DNA of 64,000 nt from Ohtaekwangia sp. (GTDB taxonomy: Bacteria > Bacteroidota > Bacteroidia > Cytophagales > Cyclobacteriaceae). The position numbers and the translations under genes are program-made. Where the stretch lies: the NCBI GenBank assembly GCA_021155195.1, contig JAJNPV010000049.1, forward strand, positions 372,001-436,000, in the 5' to 3' direction. The stretch's first letter is position 1, and each line of letters begins with the position of its first letter. The notes beneath the pieces were generated by a model that saw only the letters and a list, made by a program, of their open reading frames with translations, did not search any database and had not been told where the DNA came from. Shown here one piece after another: positions 8,568-16,889 of this stretch.

Positions 8568-9538
8568 CGAACAGAAGATCACGGAGTAGTGTGCACATGC
8601 GCGAATTAGTTGCGCAGGTTGTTCTCTCACACCGGCAATTCATTCAGCCCCTGTTTATTGATGAGACCCTTGATAAACGAACTCCTATTGCTTCGTTGAA
8701 CGAAATCAATTCCGATACCCTTGAATCTGCTTTAGCCCAAATTGAAAGCGATTTAAAAAGTGGGATTACTAAATTCTTAATCTTCCCGGTTCCTAAGAAT
8801 AAATCTCTTTCAAACTTCAATTACGACTTTGCTATAACTGCCATTCACACGATCAAAGAAAAGTTTGGGAATGAGGTATGGTTGGCTGCCGATGTGTGTC
8901 TCTGCTCCTACACCTCACATGGCCATTGTGGAATTCTCAATAGCCAAGGCACAAAGGTATTAAACCACGAAAGCGTGACCGAACTGGCGAACTATGCCTT
9001 GCAACTTGCGCAAGCGGGTGCTGATTGCATAGCTCCAAGTGATATGATGGACGGAAGAATTGCAGCTATTCGTAACGCGTTGGATCAACACCAACTGGAT
9101 TCGGTAAGTATCATGAGTTACTCATCAAAATTCAGTTCGCAGTTTTATGGCCCGTTCAGAGATGCGTGTCGTTCTACACCACAAGCAACAAAACTAAGTG
9201 ACAGAAAAACCTATCAACTTTCACCTGGAAATGGAAATGATGCGTTGCAATGTGCTATTCGCGATGCAAAAGAAGGAGCTGATCTATTAATGGTGAAGCC
9301 TGCTGCCCATTATCTGGATATCATTAGCAAATTGAAATCAGCAACAAACCAACCCGTTGCTGCTTATCATGTGAGCGGAGAATATCAAGGCATTGAACTG
9401 TTGGCGCAAGCCAACCTGGTTGATCGTGCCAAGGCACAAACCGAAGTATGGACTGCACTAAAGCGAGCCGGAGCAGACATCATCATTTCGTATGCAGCCC
9501 GGCATGCAAAAAAATGGATTGAAGAATTAGAATATTAA
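8543..9538 (+). CDS. hemB: Delta-aminolevulinic acid dehydratase (porphobilinogen synthase)
   Basis: 331 residues from the ATG at 8543 (MEREEFQITN), chosen because the family starts with a short RR...R segment followed by LVxE; a longer frame upstream just rereads the end of hemC. Catalytic lysines are K196 (YSSKFSSQFYGPFRDA) and K252 (LMVKPAAHY). Zinc-type cysteines C119, C121 and C129 (ADVCLCSYTSHGHCG) are present, so this is the zinc-dependent kind. It joins two ALA molecules into porphobilinogen and sits directly between HemC and the precorrin-2 dehydrogenase in the operon. The start overlaps the hemC stop by 25 nt, which suggests translational coupling. Confidence 0.93.
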   Translation: MEREEFQITNRRSRSSVHMRELVAQVVLSHRQFIQPLFIDETLDKRTPIASLNEINSDTLESALAQIESDLKSGITKFLIFPVPKNKSLSNFNYDFAITAIHTIKEKFGNEVWLAADVCLCSYTSHGHCGILNSQGTKVLNHESVTELANYALQLAQAGADCIAPSDMMDGRIAAIRNALDQHQLDSVSIMSYSSKFSSQFYGPFRDACRSTPQATKLSDRKTYQLSPGNGNDALQCAIRDAKEGADLLMVKPAAHYLDIISKLKSATNQPVAAYHVSGEYQGIELLAQANLVDRAKAQTEVWTALKRAGADIIISYAARHAKKWIEELEY

Positions 9539-9548
9539 ACTTGATGAG

Positions 9549-10148
9549 ATGGAAAATTGTGATGATTCGGAAACCAATTTACTATTTCCGGTATTTCTTA
9601 AACTGAATCAGCTACGACTTACCATTATTGGTGGCGGCAATGTAGCAATAGAAAAACTAAATGCTGTTCTTTCCAACTCGCCAGAAACTAACATTAAGTT
9701 GGTCTCATTAACGATTGATCCTGAAATTGAAAAACTTTCTGGTAACCATTCCATCACACTTCACAAAAAAAAGTATGAAGCTGCTGATCTTGAAAACACC
9801 GACATTCTGATTGTCGCTATTAACGATCGCGCTGTAAGCAAACAGATTTATGATGATGCACACGCAAAAGGAATACTCATTAACGTTGCTGATACCCCTG
9901 ACCTTTGTGATTTTTATCTAGGCTCAATTGTTAAAAAGGGTCATTTAAAAATTGCTATCTCCACCAATGGAAAATCCCCTACCCTCGCCAAGCGATTGAA
10001 AGAAATGTTTGCAGAATTGCTGCCCAATGAATTGGATGAAGTCTCAAAGAACTTAAACAGTATTCGCAACAAGTTAACGGGTGATTTTAAAAATAAGATC
10101 GACAAGCTCAATGAAATCACAAAGGTGTTGACAGAGAAAGATTCCTGA
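9549..10148 (+). CDS. Precorrin-2 dehydrogenase / siroheme synthase (Met8/CysG N-domain type)
   Basis: 199 residues. It has the family order: FPVFLKLNQLRLTIIGGGNVAIEK (NAD-binding GGGNVA), the NVADTPDLCDFYLGSIVKKG segment holding the expected catalytic aspartate, and IAISTNGKSPTLAKRLKE. It oxidises precorrin-2 to sirohydrochlorin and in Met8-like members also inserts iron; no separate ferrochelatase is in the operon, so bifunctionality is likely but inferred. Its final residues are altered: a second copy of the last 111 bases lies past the RAYT cassette and there reads on to TEKESEK-stop, whereas here the protein ends TEKDS. The original terminus was therefore probably two residues longer. 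Confidence 0.85.
   Translation: MENCDDSETNLLFPVFLKLNQLRLTIIGGGNVAIEKLNAVLSNSPETNIKLVSLTIDPEIEKLSGNHSITLHKKKYEAADLENTDILIVAINDRAVSKQIYDDAHAKGILINVADTPDLCDFYLGSIVKKGHLKIAISTNGKSPTLAKRLKEMFAELLPNELDEVSKNLNSIRNKLTGDFKNKIDKLNEITKVLTEKDS
10031..10141 (+). repeat. Direct repeat, copy 1 (3' end of the siroheme dehydrogenase gene)
   Basis: This 111-base stretch encodes the last residues of the dehydrogenase and is repeated at 10838-10949. The copies differ at five bases plus one inserted T. Read in the gene frame all five substitutions are synonymous (cgc/cgt, tta/cta, atc/att, gac/gat, aag/aaa). Confidence 0.95.
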
Positions 10149-10183
10149 CAACAAAGTGTTCAGGCTAATTCTTTATTGTCGAA

Positions 10184-10213
10184 GATTTAGCGCGCGTTTT
10201 TAACGCGTGCAAC
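10184..10213 (+). repeat. REP-like palindrome, left of RAYT
   Basis: Contains GCGCGCGTT-TTT-AACGCGTGC, a 9-bp stem with one G-T pair and a three-base loop. Its reverse complement, including the outer GCTAAAT, matches the element at 10807-10835, so the two form an inverted pair around the transposase. This arrangement is known for REP-associated tyrosine transposases. Confidence 0.8.
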
Positions 10214-10254
10214 AACTCTTTTTCAAATAACATGCCTTTCCCTATCTTAGCTTA

Positions 10255-10803
10255 ATGTCTGAAAAATATAAGTTCAACGATCCGGAAGGAACTTACTTCA
10301 TCACCACATCAATCGTAGGATGGATTGATATTTTCACACGGCCAGAACTAAAGCATGTAATTATTGATTCCCTAAAGCATTGCCAAAAAGAGAAAGGACT
10401 TGTTATCAATGCCTGGTGTTTAATGCCAAGTCACTTGCACATGATTGTCCGTACATCCAAAGTTCCCTTGCCTGATATTATGCGTGACTTCAAAAAATTT
10501 ACGACCAAGGAGATCATTAGTGTTATCGGTAGAATTCATGAAAGTAGGAAGGCGTGGATGTTGGAAATGTTTTCTGATGTAGCGGATGGCTTGAAAAGAG
10601 TAAAAAACTATAAAATGTGGCAGGACGGCAATCATCCAGAGTTATTGTTTTCAAATGACTTTTTACAGCAAAAGTTAAATTATATTCACATGAATCCGGT
10701 TGTAGCAGAATTCGTGGATGAGCCAGAGTATTATTGGTATAGTAGCGCAAGGGATTATTATACTAAACAGAGGGGTTTATTGGAGATTGAACTATTGATG
10801 TAA
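10255..10803 (+). mobile_element. REP-associated tyrosine transposase (RAYT, Y1_Tnp / IS200-like)
   Basis: 182 residues. The HUH pair is in LMPSHLHMIV at about residue 60, and the C-terminal part NYIHMNPVVAEF...EYYWYSSARDYY is characteristic of the RAYT branch of Y1 transposases; tyrosines in this region include the likely nucleophile. Length is normal for the family and there is no frameshift, so it may be active. It is flanked by inverted REP palindromes and, outside those, by two copies of the 3' end of the adjacent siroheme gene. The cassette between the direct repeats is about 700 bp. RAYTs normally mobilise REP elements as single strands and make no target-site duplication, so the 111-bp repeats need another explanation. 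Confidence 0.88.
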
Positions 10804-10806
10804 AGT

Positions 10807-10835
10807 GTGGCACGCGTTGCAAACGCGCGCTAAAT
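10807..10835 (-). repeat. REP-like palindrome, right of RAYT
   Basis: GCACGCGTT-GCA-AACGCGCGC followed by TAAAT, in inverted orientation relative to the element at 10184-10213. The stem has one A-C mismatch where the left copy has a wobble pair. It starts 3 bases past the transposase stop codon. Confidence 0.8.
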
Positions 10836-10837
10836 TC

Positions 10838-10962
10838 ATTGGATGAAGTCTCAAAGAACTTAAACAGTATTCGTAACAAGCTAACGGGTGATTTTTAAAA
10901 ATAAGATTGATAAACTCAATGAAATCACAAAGGTGTTGACAGAGAAAGAATCGGAAAAATAA
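10838..10962 (+). pseudogene. Orphaned 3' end of the siroheme dehydrogenase gene (repeat copy 2)
   Basis: About 95% identical to 10031-10141. An extra T in the run at about 10895 shifts the frame and gives an immediate stop after GDF. If the T is ignored, the frame continues past the repeat to TEKESEK and a TAA at 10960-10962, two bases from the stop of the convergent acetyltransferase gene. This placement suggests copy 2 is the original gene end in its native position, and copy 1 is the joined replacement. Confidence 0.85.
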
Positions 10963-10964
10963 TT

Positions 10965-11414
10965 TCATTTCCCTTTAAACTCCCATTCCCATACATTGCC
11001 ATCTTCTGGATCTTCCACCATTCCCAACAACACAAACTCATTCTTCTCAAGCACACGGGTAGAATAATTTTTTTCTGGAAGGGTACGAGCTGAAATTCTA
11101 ATAGTTTTATCGGTTTGCTGTGCCAGTTCAACCAACTTCTTGCAAATCAATGTTGCTACACCTTGCTTTTGAAATTCCTCAAACGTTCCATAAGCAATTT
11201 CTACAGTTCCATTGATGGGTGCTCCTTTAAAAGCAGCACACCCAACCAATAATCCACCTTGCTCTGCATAATAGCCAATCCAGGGTGGTGCAAACCCAAC
11301 CCGTTTATAAAAATCAATGGTTGCATAAATACTTTCCTGACACAACGGATTGCTAACAAACTGCTGGTTGTCATCAACAAGTTGAGCAATGGGAATAAGC
11401 TTTGTTGGATTCAT
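10965..11414 (-). CDS. GNAT-family N-acetyltransferase
   Basis: 149 residues with a GNAT fold order: an N-terminal segment with the aromatic FAPPWIGYYAEQGGLLVGCAAFKG, then the acetyl-CoA-binding motif A region EEFQKQGVATLICKKLVELA (Q/RxxGxA-type), and the C-terminal TRVLEKNEFVLLG. It probably transfers an acetyl group from acetyl-CoA to a small molecule or protein; the substrate cannot be named. It converges on the siroheme operon: its stop is two bases from the orphaned gene end at 10962. No operon partner downstream; the upstream amidohydrolase on the same strand ends 23 bases before its start. Confidence 0.82.
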   Translation of the reverse strand: MNPTKLIPIAQLVDDNQQFVSNPLCQESIYATIDFYKRVGFAPPWIGYYAEQGGLLVGCAAFKGAPINGTVEIAYGTFEEFQKQGVATLICKKLVELAQQTDKTIRISARTLPEKNYSTRVLEKNEFVLLGMVEDPEDGNVWEWEFKGK

Positions 11415-11437
11415 AGGAGGTGAACTCTATAAAATAT

Positions 11438-12250
11438 TCAGGTTAAAGCATTGGTGTCAATTTTAAATAGCTGCGCTGCGTTTTTCCAATAAATCAGTTC
11501 TTTCTTATCGTCAGCAAGTTCTAGTTGTTCCATAAACTTTAAATACGATTTCATATTTGAAATTGGCCAATCGGTGCCATACAACAAATAGTTAGGGTCG
11601 CCAGCATACGTAATCATTTCTTCAATTTCTGTTTTCATGTAGCGCTCAAACTTATCCGAGAAATCACCCAGCACTAATCCTGAAATATCCGCATACACGT
11701 TTTTGTTTTTGTATACGATCTCCATGCAGTCCCTGATCCAGGGATTGCCGACATGGCAGATTACTATTTTTAAGTCGGGATAATCAACAGCCAAATCATC
11801 AATATGGAGTGGATGCGAATACTTTACTCTCCCGGAGGGCGAATAGGTATCCCCGGAGTGAAACATAACCGGCACATCATATTCCACAGCCATTTCGTAC
11901 ACAAGTTTTAACCTTGTGTCATTGGGATAAAAGGGTTCATAGCCAGGATACAATTTTATTCCTTTTATAAACCCATTCTCCAAGTATTCACTGATCTCTC
12001 GTATATCTCTATGATCATAATGCAAATAGCTAATACCAGAAACCACACCAAGATTCTTCCGTCCCTTAATAGCCTCTACTACTTGACTTGTGCTGGGTCT
12101 GTGTTCGTTCACCTTATACGATGTTAGCACAAGGCCATAATCAACCTTGTTCTCGACCATGGTTTCTGTAAGGAGATTGAGGCAATCATCAATTGATTTA
12201 ACTCGCTCCTCATGGTAATTGTTAATGTGTGTATGAACGTCTATAATCAT
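11438..12250 (-). CDS. Amidohydrolase_2 family metal-dependent hydrolase
   Basis: 270 residues, a TIM-barrel amidohydrolase. Metal-binding positions are visible as H6 and H8 (IDVHTHINN), a histidine in VMFHSGDTYS, one in IVICHVGNPW and an aspartate in LLYGTDWPIS near the C-terminus. These are the usual ligands of the Amidohydro_2 family, which includes decarboxylases and lactonases. It lies 23 bases upstream of the GNAT gene on the same strand, so the two may form a pair. The substrate is unknown and nothing nearby identifies a pathway. Confidence 0.85.
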   Translation of the reverse strand: MIIDVHTHINNYHEERVKSIDDCLNLLTETMVENKVDYGLVLTSYKVNEHRPSTSQVVEAIKGRKNLGVVSGISYLHYDHRDIREISEYLENGFIKGIKLYPGYEPFYPNDTRLKLVYEMAVEYDVPVMFHSGDTYSPSGRVKYSHPLHIDDLAVDYPDLKIVICHVGNPWIRDCMEIVYKNKNVYADISGLVLGDFSDKFERYMKTEIEEMITYAGDPNYLLYGTDWPISNMKSYLKFMEQLELADDKKELIYWKNAAQLFKIDTNALT

Positions 12251-12376
12251 GCTTCTATTTTTATAGTCAGTAATTAAAACCTGACCAGATTAAAAAATAA
12301 TTCTAATTGGTATTAAAAATACAAAATTGTGAGCAAGTCAGGTAGGAAGACTTAAGTGCAATGGAATTATTTTAGT

Positions 12377-13279
12377 TTACTTAATAATAACTACATGCAA
12401 ACGACTAAGTAACTCTTCAGTTTTTTTATTATATTCTTCACTTGTAAGCTTCTCTTTGTCGGGCCAAACTTCTGCAACAATATCTACTAGGCTCGGTGAG
12501 TATTCATAAATCTCACCTCTACTTACATTATGCCAAATCGGAAGTACGATATTCTTTTGGAATAATACTTCCCGAGTAAATATTGAATTAAATTCAACCT
12601 TTGTCCATCCTGGGTTTGATAAAAAATTTGGTGTCAAAATTAGAATACATTTCTTAGCCTCCTTGATGCCTTTCTCAATTGATTCTCTAAGCCTGTCACC
12701 AATTTTTAATGAATACTCGTCATACCACACAAAACAAGTTTTAGAATGTAAATTTTGCGCTAGAGGGCGAGCAATTAAATCTTTATCTCGAGAGTCGTGT
12801 GATATAAATGCCATTGGCTTGTTTAATAGCTCAACCTTGTTAACATAGTCCATGCTTCTAAATGTTACAAACAGTTTTTTAGAGTCAATTGATTTCTCGA
12901 GTGTCTTAAGTTGTTCTGAAGATAGCTGAGATTCAGAATAAATATAAATTCGATTTGTATAAACTGATTTATGTATGCCTATGGTTTTGTCGCCTGAATA
13001 GGTTCCTAGGATTTGTATCTTTTCTCCCTCATCCTTATAAGTTTCAATACTTTCAATTAATCTATCACATATTTCCATAGTAGCATGACTCTCAGGAATA
13101 TAAAAACCTAAAAACCTACCCGAACTTTGGTAATTATGAAGAATCTTAAGTTTGACATTTAAGGAAAATTCAAATTTTTCACCTGTATTAACATCTGTTG
13201 TTGTTCCCGAGATTGCAATTCCTTGATCTAAACTGAACCCTTTAAAGTCATTATTAAAATATTCAAGGAGTGTAGCCAT
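12377..13279 (-). CDS. TIR-domain protein with an unrecognised N-terminal domain
   Basis: 300 residues. Residues 156-290 form a bacterial TIR domain: MAFISHDSRDKDLIARPLA, the BB-loop region WYDEYSLKIGDRLRESI with E188 at the position of the NADase catalytic glutamate, and ILILTPNFLSNPGW. Residues 1-155 are a mixed alpha/beta region I do not recognise, with no membrane segment or signal peptide. Bacterial TIR proteins often deplete NAD+ as effectors of anti-phage or stress responses, but no sensor or nuclease partner lies next to it. The gene is noticeably more AT-rich than its neighbours, consistent with recent acquisition. TIR call is firm; a defence role is inference. Confidence 0.85.
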   Translation of the reverse strand: MATLLEYFNNDFKGFSLDQGIAISGTTTDVNTGEKFEFSLNVKLKILHNYQSSGRFLGFYIPESHATMEICDRLIESIETYKDEGEKIQILGTYSGDKTIGIHKSVYTNRIYIYSESQLSSEQLKTLEKSIDSKKLFVTFRSMDYVNKVELLNKPMAFISHDSRDKDLIARPLAQNLHSKTCFVWYDEYSLKIGDRLRESIEKGIKEAKKCILILTPNFLSNPGWTKVEFNSIFTREVLFQKNIVLPIWHNVSRGEIYEYSPSLVDIVAEVWPDKEKLTSEEYNKKTEELLSRLHVVIIK

Positions 13280-13386
13280 CTATGAAATTACATTAACGCC
13301 AATATAAGCATAGATTAAGATATCATACTCAAATATGCAGCACTCAATCCTCCTACCATCCGTTAGCTTAATCTTTTTCTTATCTG

Positions 13387-13394
13387 TATTTTTG
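13387..13394 (+). promoter_or_regulatory. Candidate -7 box for icmF
   Basis: TATTTTTG fits the Bacteroidota -7 consensus TAnnTTTG and lies 19 bases before the icmF ATG. The upstream -33 TTG is only weakly matched (GTTAG about 19 bases before). Confidence 0.4.
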
Positions 13395-13412
13395 AAATCT
13401 TAACGGATTCTC

Positions 13413-16400
13413 ATGAGCGCGACCTTATCAAAAGAAAAAACTGCACAAGCTACCCTTGCCGGTCACCAGGCACCGGCCCCTTATAAACCCAAAAACAAAG
13501 TACGGATTGTTACCGCGGCCAGTTTATTCGATGGCCATGATGCCGCCATCAACATCATGCGCAGAATTATTCAGGCAACCGGTGTAGAAGTAATTCACCT
13601 TGGCCACGACCGCAGTGTGGAAGAAGTGGTGAACACCGCTATTCAGGAAGATGCACAGTCCATTGCCATGACCAGCTACCAGGGTGGCCACAACGAATAT
13701 TTTAAATACATGTATGACTTGCTGCAGGAAAAAGGGGCGGGCCATATTAAAATTTTTGGCGGGGGTGGTGGCGTCATTTTGCCCGAAGAAATAAAAGAGT
13801 TGATGGACTATGGCATCACACGCATCTACTCACCGGATGATGGTCGCGCGATGGGGTTGCAAGGGATGATTAATGATTTAGTGGAACAGAGTGATTATCC
13901 AACAGGCAAATCAATTGGCAATGGAAAATTGACAGTGGATAATCATGTGTTGATTGGGCAATATATTTCAGCAGCAGAAAATTATTTTGAAGAGCATAAG
14001 GATCTGTTTGAAGATATAACAAAGTATGCTGCCACTTCAAAAGTACCGGTGCTTGGTATAACGGGAACGGGTGGCGCAGGTAAATCCTCCATGGTGGATG
14101 AATTCGTGCGCAGATTTTTAGTGGACTTCAAAGACAAAACCATTGGTCTTATTTCAGTTGATCCTTCCAAACGTAAAACGGGTGGTGCATTGTTGGGTGA
14201 TCGCATCCGCATGAATGCGATTAACAACCCACGGGTGTATATGCGCTCGCTCGCTACACGTCAATCCAATCTTGCGCTTTCAGCCTATGTAAAAGAGGCC
14301 ATTCATATTTTAAAAGCAGCAGGTTTTGATCTAATCATTTTGGAGACTTCGGGCATTGGCCAAAGTGATACCGAAATTTTAGATCACAGTGATCTTTCCT
14401 TATACATCATGACCCCCGAATATGGAGCGGCCACACAATTGGAAAAAATTGACATGCTTGATTTTGCCGATGTGATTGCCTTGAACAAGTTTGATAAACG
14501 CGGAGCCTTGGATGCGTTGCGCGATGTAAAGAAACAATATCAACGCAACCATCAATTGTGGGATAAAAAACCGGAAGACATGCCTGTGTTTGGTACGATT
14601 GCATCGCAGTTTAACGATCCGGGCACAAATCAGCTTTATAAAAAAGTAATTGATAAAATGGTTGAGAAGACGGGAGCGGCTCTGCACTCTACCTTTGAGA
14701 TTACCCGCGAGATGTCGGAAAAGATTTTTGTGATACCCCCCAATCGCACGCGTTACCTCAGTGAAATTTCGGAAAGCAATCGCCAGTATGATGAATGGGT
14801 GCATGCGCAAGCTGCTGTAGCTGAGAAATTGTTTGCGATCAATAAAACGATTGAACATTTAAAAACCTCACCCCAACCCCTCTCCAAAGGAGATGGGCAA
14901 AATGCAGTCGGTTCTCCTTTGGAAAAGGAGCTGGAGGATGAGGCACAAAAACTCAAACTCAATCTCGATCCTAAAAACTGGAAACTATTGGAGGCCTGGG
15001 CCGAAAAAGTAAAGACATACAAAGAGCCGCTTTTTAAATTCAAAGTGCGCGATAAAGAGATTGGTATCCAAACACATTCTGAATCACTCTCCCACTTACA
15101 GATTCCAAAAATCTCTTTACCAAAATATTCAAGCTGGGGCGATATTCTAAAGTGGTCGCTATTGGAAAATGTACCGGGTGAGTTTCCATATGCCGCGGGT
15201 ATCTATCCCTTCAAGCGCGAAGGCGAAGATCCGACTCGTATGTTTGCCGGTGAAGGTGGACCTGAACGCACAAACAGAAGATTCCATTACGTGAGTTTGG
15301 CCATGCCTGCCAAGCGGTTATCCACTGCGTTTGATTCGGTTACGCTTTATGGAAATGATCCTGACTACCGACCAGACATTTATGGCAAGATTGGAAACTC
15401 CGGTGTAAGCATTTGTTGTCTGGATGATGCCAAGAAACTATACAGCGGATTTAATCTGGCCGATCCCAAAACTTCCGTATCGATGACCATCAATGGGCCG
15501 GCACCCATGTTGCTCGCCTACTTTATGAATGCAGCGATTGATCAGCAATGCGAATTGTACATTAAAAAGAATGGATTAGAAGAAGAGGTCAGAAATAAAA
15601 TCAAATTGATGTACCACTCCCTCTCCTCTGGAGAGGGCCGGGGTGAGGTGCCCTCCTATCAAGGACCACTCCCGAAAGGTAATGATGGGTTGGGATTGAT
15701 GTTGTTAGGTGTAACAGGCGATCTGGTTTTGCCCAAAGAAGTGTATGAAAAAATAAAAGCTGAAACGCTCACGCAAGTCCGGGGCACGGTGCAGGCTGAT
15801 ATTCTTAAAGAAGACCAGGCACAGAACACCTGTATCTTCTCCACAGAATTTGCCTTGCGATTGATGGGTGATGTGCAACAGTACTTTATTGATAAAGCGG
15901 TTCGTAATTTTTACTCCGTATCCATTTCTGGGTATCATATTGCTGAAGCGGGTGCCAATCCGATTACGCAACTTGCCTTCACGTTGAGTAATGGCTTCAC
16001 TTACGTAGAATACTATTTGAGTCGGGGGATGGACATCAACGAGTTTGCTCCTAACCTCTCTTTCTTCTTTAGCAATGGAATTGATCCTGAGTATTCAGTG
16101 ATTGGTCGTGTTGCCCGCAGAATCTGGGCGAAAGCCATGAAGAATAAATACGGTGCTAACTCACGCAGTCAGATGTTGAAATATCACATTCAAACATCCG
16201 GTCGCTCATTGCATGCACAGGAAATTGATTTCAATGACATTCGCACCACGCTGCAAGCTTTGTACGCGATATATGACAATTGTAATTCGCTCCATACAAA
16301 TGCTTACGATGAAGCGATCACCACGCCTACTGAAGAAAGTGTGCGCAGGGCAATGGCCATTCAATTGATTATCAATAAAGAGTTAGGTCTTGCCAAAAAC

Positions 16401-16880
16401 GAAAATCCTTTACAGGGATCTTTCATTATCGAAGAACTGACCGATTTGGTAGAGTCGGCTGTGCTAACCGAATTTGATCGCATTACCGAGCGCGGTGGCG
16501 TACTTGGCGCGATGGAAACGATGTATCAGCGTGGAAAAATTCAGGAAGAGAGTTTGTATTATGAAACCCTTAAGCATACCGGTGAATTTCCGATCATTGG
16601 AGTGAATACATTTTTAAGCTCAAAAGGTTCACCTACCATCATTCCACAAGAAGTGATTCGCGCTACTACCGAAGAAAAAGAGTATCAGATTACCATGCTG
16701 AAAAATCTGCATGCCTTCCAGGGTAACAAAATGCATAACCTAATTGAGAATGTTCAACAAGCGGCAGTTCAAAACAAGAATATTTTTGCTGAGTTGATGG
16801 AAGCTGCAAAGGTTTGCTCGCTGGGGCAGATCACCAAGGCCTTGTTTGAAGTAGGTGGGCAGTATCGGAGAAACATGTAG
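13413..16880 (+). CDS. icmF: Fused isobutyryl-CoA-type mutase (IcmF) with G-protein chaperone
   Basis: 1155 residues in the IcmF order: B12-binding domain (about 25-160, SLFDGHDAA, SYQGG, FGGGGG), MeaB-like GTPase (about 200-420: Walker A GTGGAGKSS, SVDPSKRKTGGALLGDRIRMN, NKFDKRG), a linker, then the radical mutase barrel from about 570 (YPFKREGEDPTRMFAGEGG, RTNRRFHY, DILKEDQAQNTCIFSTEF). It interconverts branched and linear acyl-CoAs by adenosylcobalamin chemistry, with the GTPase gating cofactor loading. The YPFKREGEDP block is typical of IcmF rather than methylmalonyl-CoA mutase. It is longer than usual because two palindromic repeats are inserted in frame at about residues 485-508 and 735-746; both sit where family members vary in length. 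No premature stop results. Confidence 0.9.
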   Translation: MSATLSKEKTAQATLAGHQAPAPYKPKNKVRIVTAASLFDGHDAAINIMRRIIQATGVEVIHLGHDRSVEEVVNTAIQEDAQSIAMTSYQGGHNEYFKYMYDLLQEKGAGHIKIFGGGGGVILPEEIKELMDYGITRIYSPDDGRAMGLQGMINDLVEQSDYPTGKSIGNGKLTVDNHVLIGQYISAAENYFEEHKDLFEDITKYAATSKVPVLGITGTGGAGKSSMVDEFVRRFLVDFKDKTIGLISVDPSKRKTGGALLGDRIRMNAINNPRVYMRSLATRQSNLALSAYVKEAIHILKAAGFDLIILETSGIGQSDTEILDHSDLSLYIMTPEYGAATQLEKIDMLDFADVIALNKFDKRGALDALRDVKKQYQRNHQLWDKKPEDMPVFGTIASQFNDPGTNQLYKKVIDKMVEKTGAALHSTFEITREMSEKIFVIPPNRTRYLSEISESNRQYDEWVHAQAAVAEKLFAINKTIEHLKTSPQPLSKGDGQNAVGSPLEKELEDEAQKLKLNLDPKNWKLLEAWAEKVKTYKEPLFKFKVRDKEIGIQTHSESLSHLQIPKISLPKYSSWGDILKWSLLENVPGEFPYAAGIYPFKREGEDPTRMFAGEGGPERTNRRFHYVSLAMPAKRLSTAFDSVTLYGNDPDYRPDIYGKIGNSGVSICCLDDAKKLYSGFNLADPKTSVSMTINGPAPMLLAYFMNAAIDQQCELYIKKNGLEEEVRNKIKLMYHSLSSGEGRGEVPSYQGPLPKGNDGLGLMLLGVTGDLVLPKEVYEKIKAETLTQVRGTVQADILKEDQAQNTCIFSTEFALRLMGDVQQYFIDKAVRNFYSVSISGYHIAEAGANPITQLAFTLSNGFTYVEYYLSRGMDINEFAPNLSFFFSNGIDPEYSVIGRVARRIWAKAMKNKYGANSRSQMLKYHIQTSGRSLHAQEIDFNDIRTTLQALYAIYDNCNSLHTNAYDEAITTPTEESVRRAMAIQLIINKELGLAKNENPLQGSFIIEELTDLVESAVLTEFDRITERGGVLGAMETMYQRGKIQEESLYYETLKHTGEFPIIGVNTFLSSKGSPTIIPQEVIRATTEEKEYQITMLKNLHAFQGNKMHNLIENVQQAAVQNKNIFAELMEAAKVCSLGQITKALFEVGGQYRRNM
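14866..14937 (+). repeat. Palindromic repeat inserted in frame in icmF linker
   Basis: Begins CCTCACCCC followed by ACCCCTCTCC-AAA-GGAGA and ends with an imperfect inverted copy (TTCTCCTTTGG...GGAGCTGGAGG). It is 72 bases, 24 codons, and is translated as TSPQPLSKGDGQNAVGSP and following residues in the linker between the GTPase and mutase domains. Confidence 0.82.
15616..15650 (-). repeat. Same repeat family, opposite orientation, in frame in the mutase domain of icmF
   Basis: Holds a perfect 8-bp stem CCCTCTCC-TCT-GGAGAGGG (15619-15637) followed by CCGGGGTGAGG, the reverse complement of the CCTCACCCC arm seen at 14866. It is translated as HSLSSGEGRGEV within a loop just before the conserved YQGPLPKGNDGLGL, where other IcmF proteins have a short variable stretch. 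Confidence 0.82.
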
Positions 16881-16889
16881 CATAAAAAA

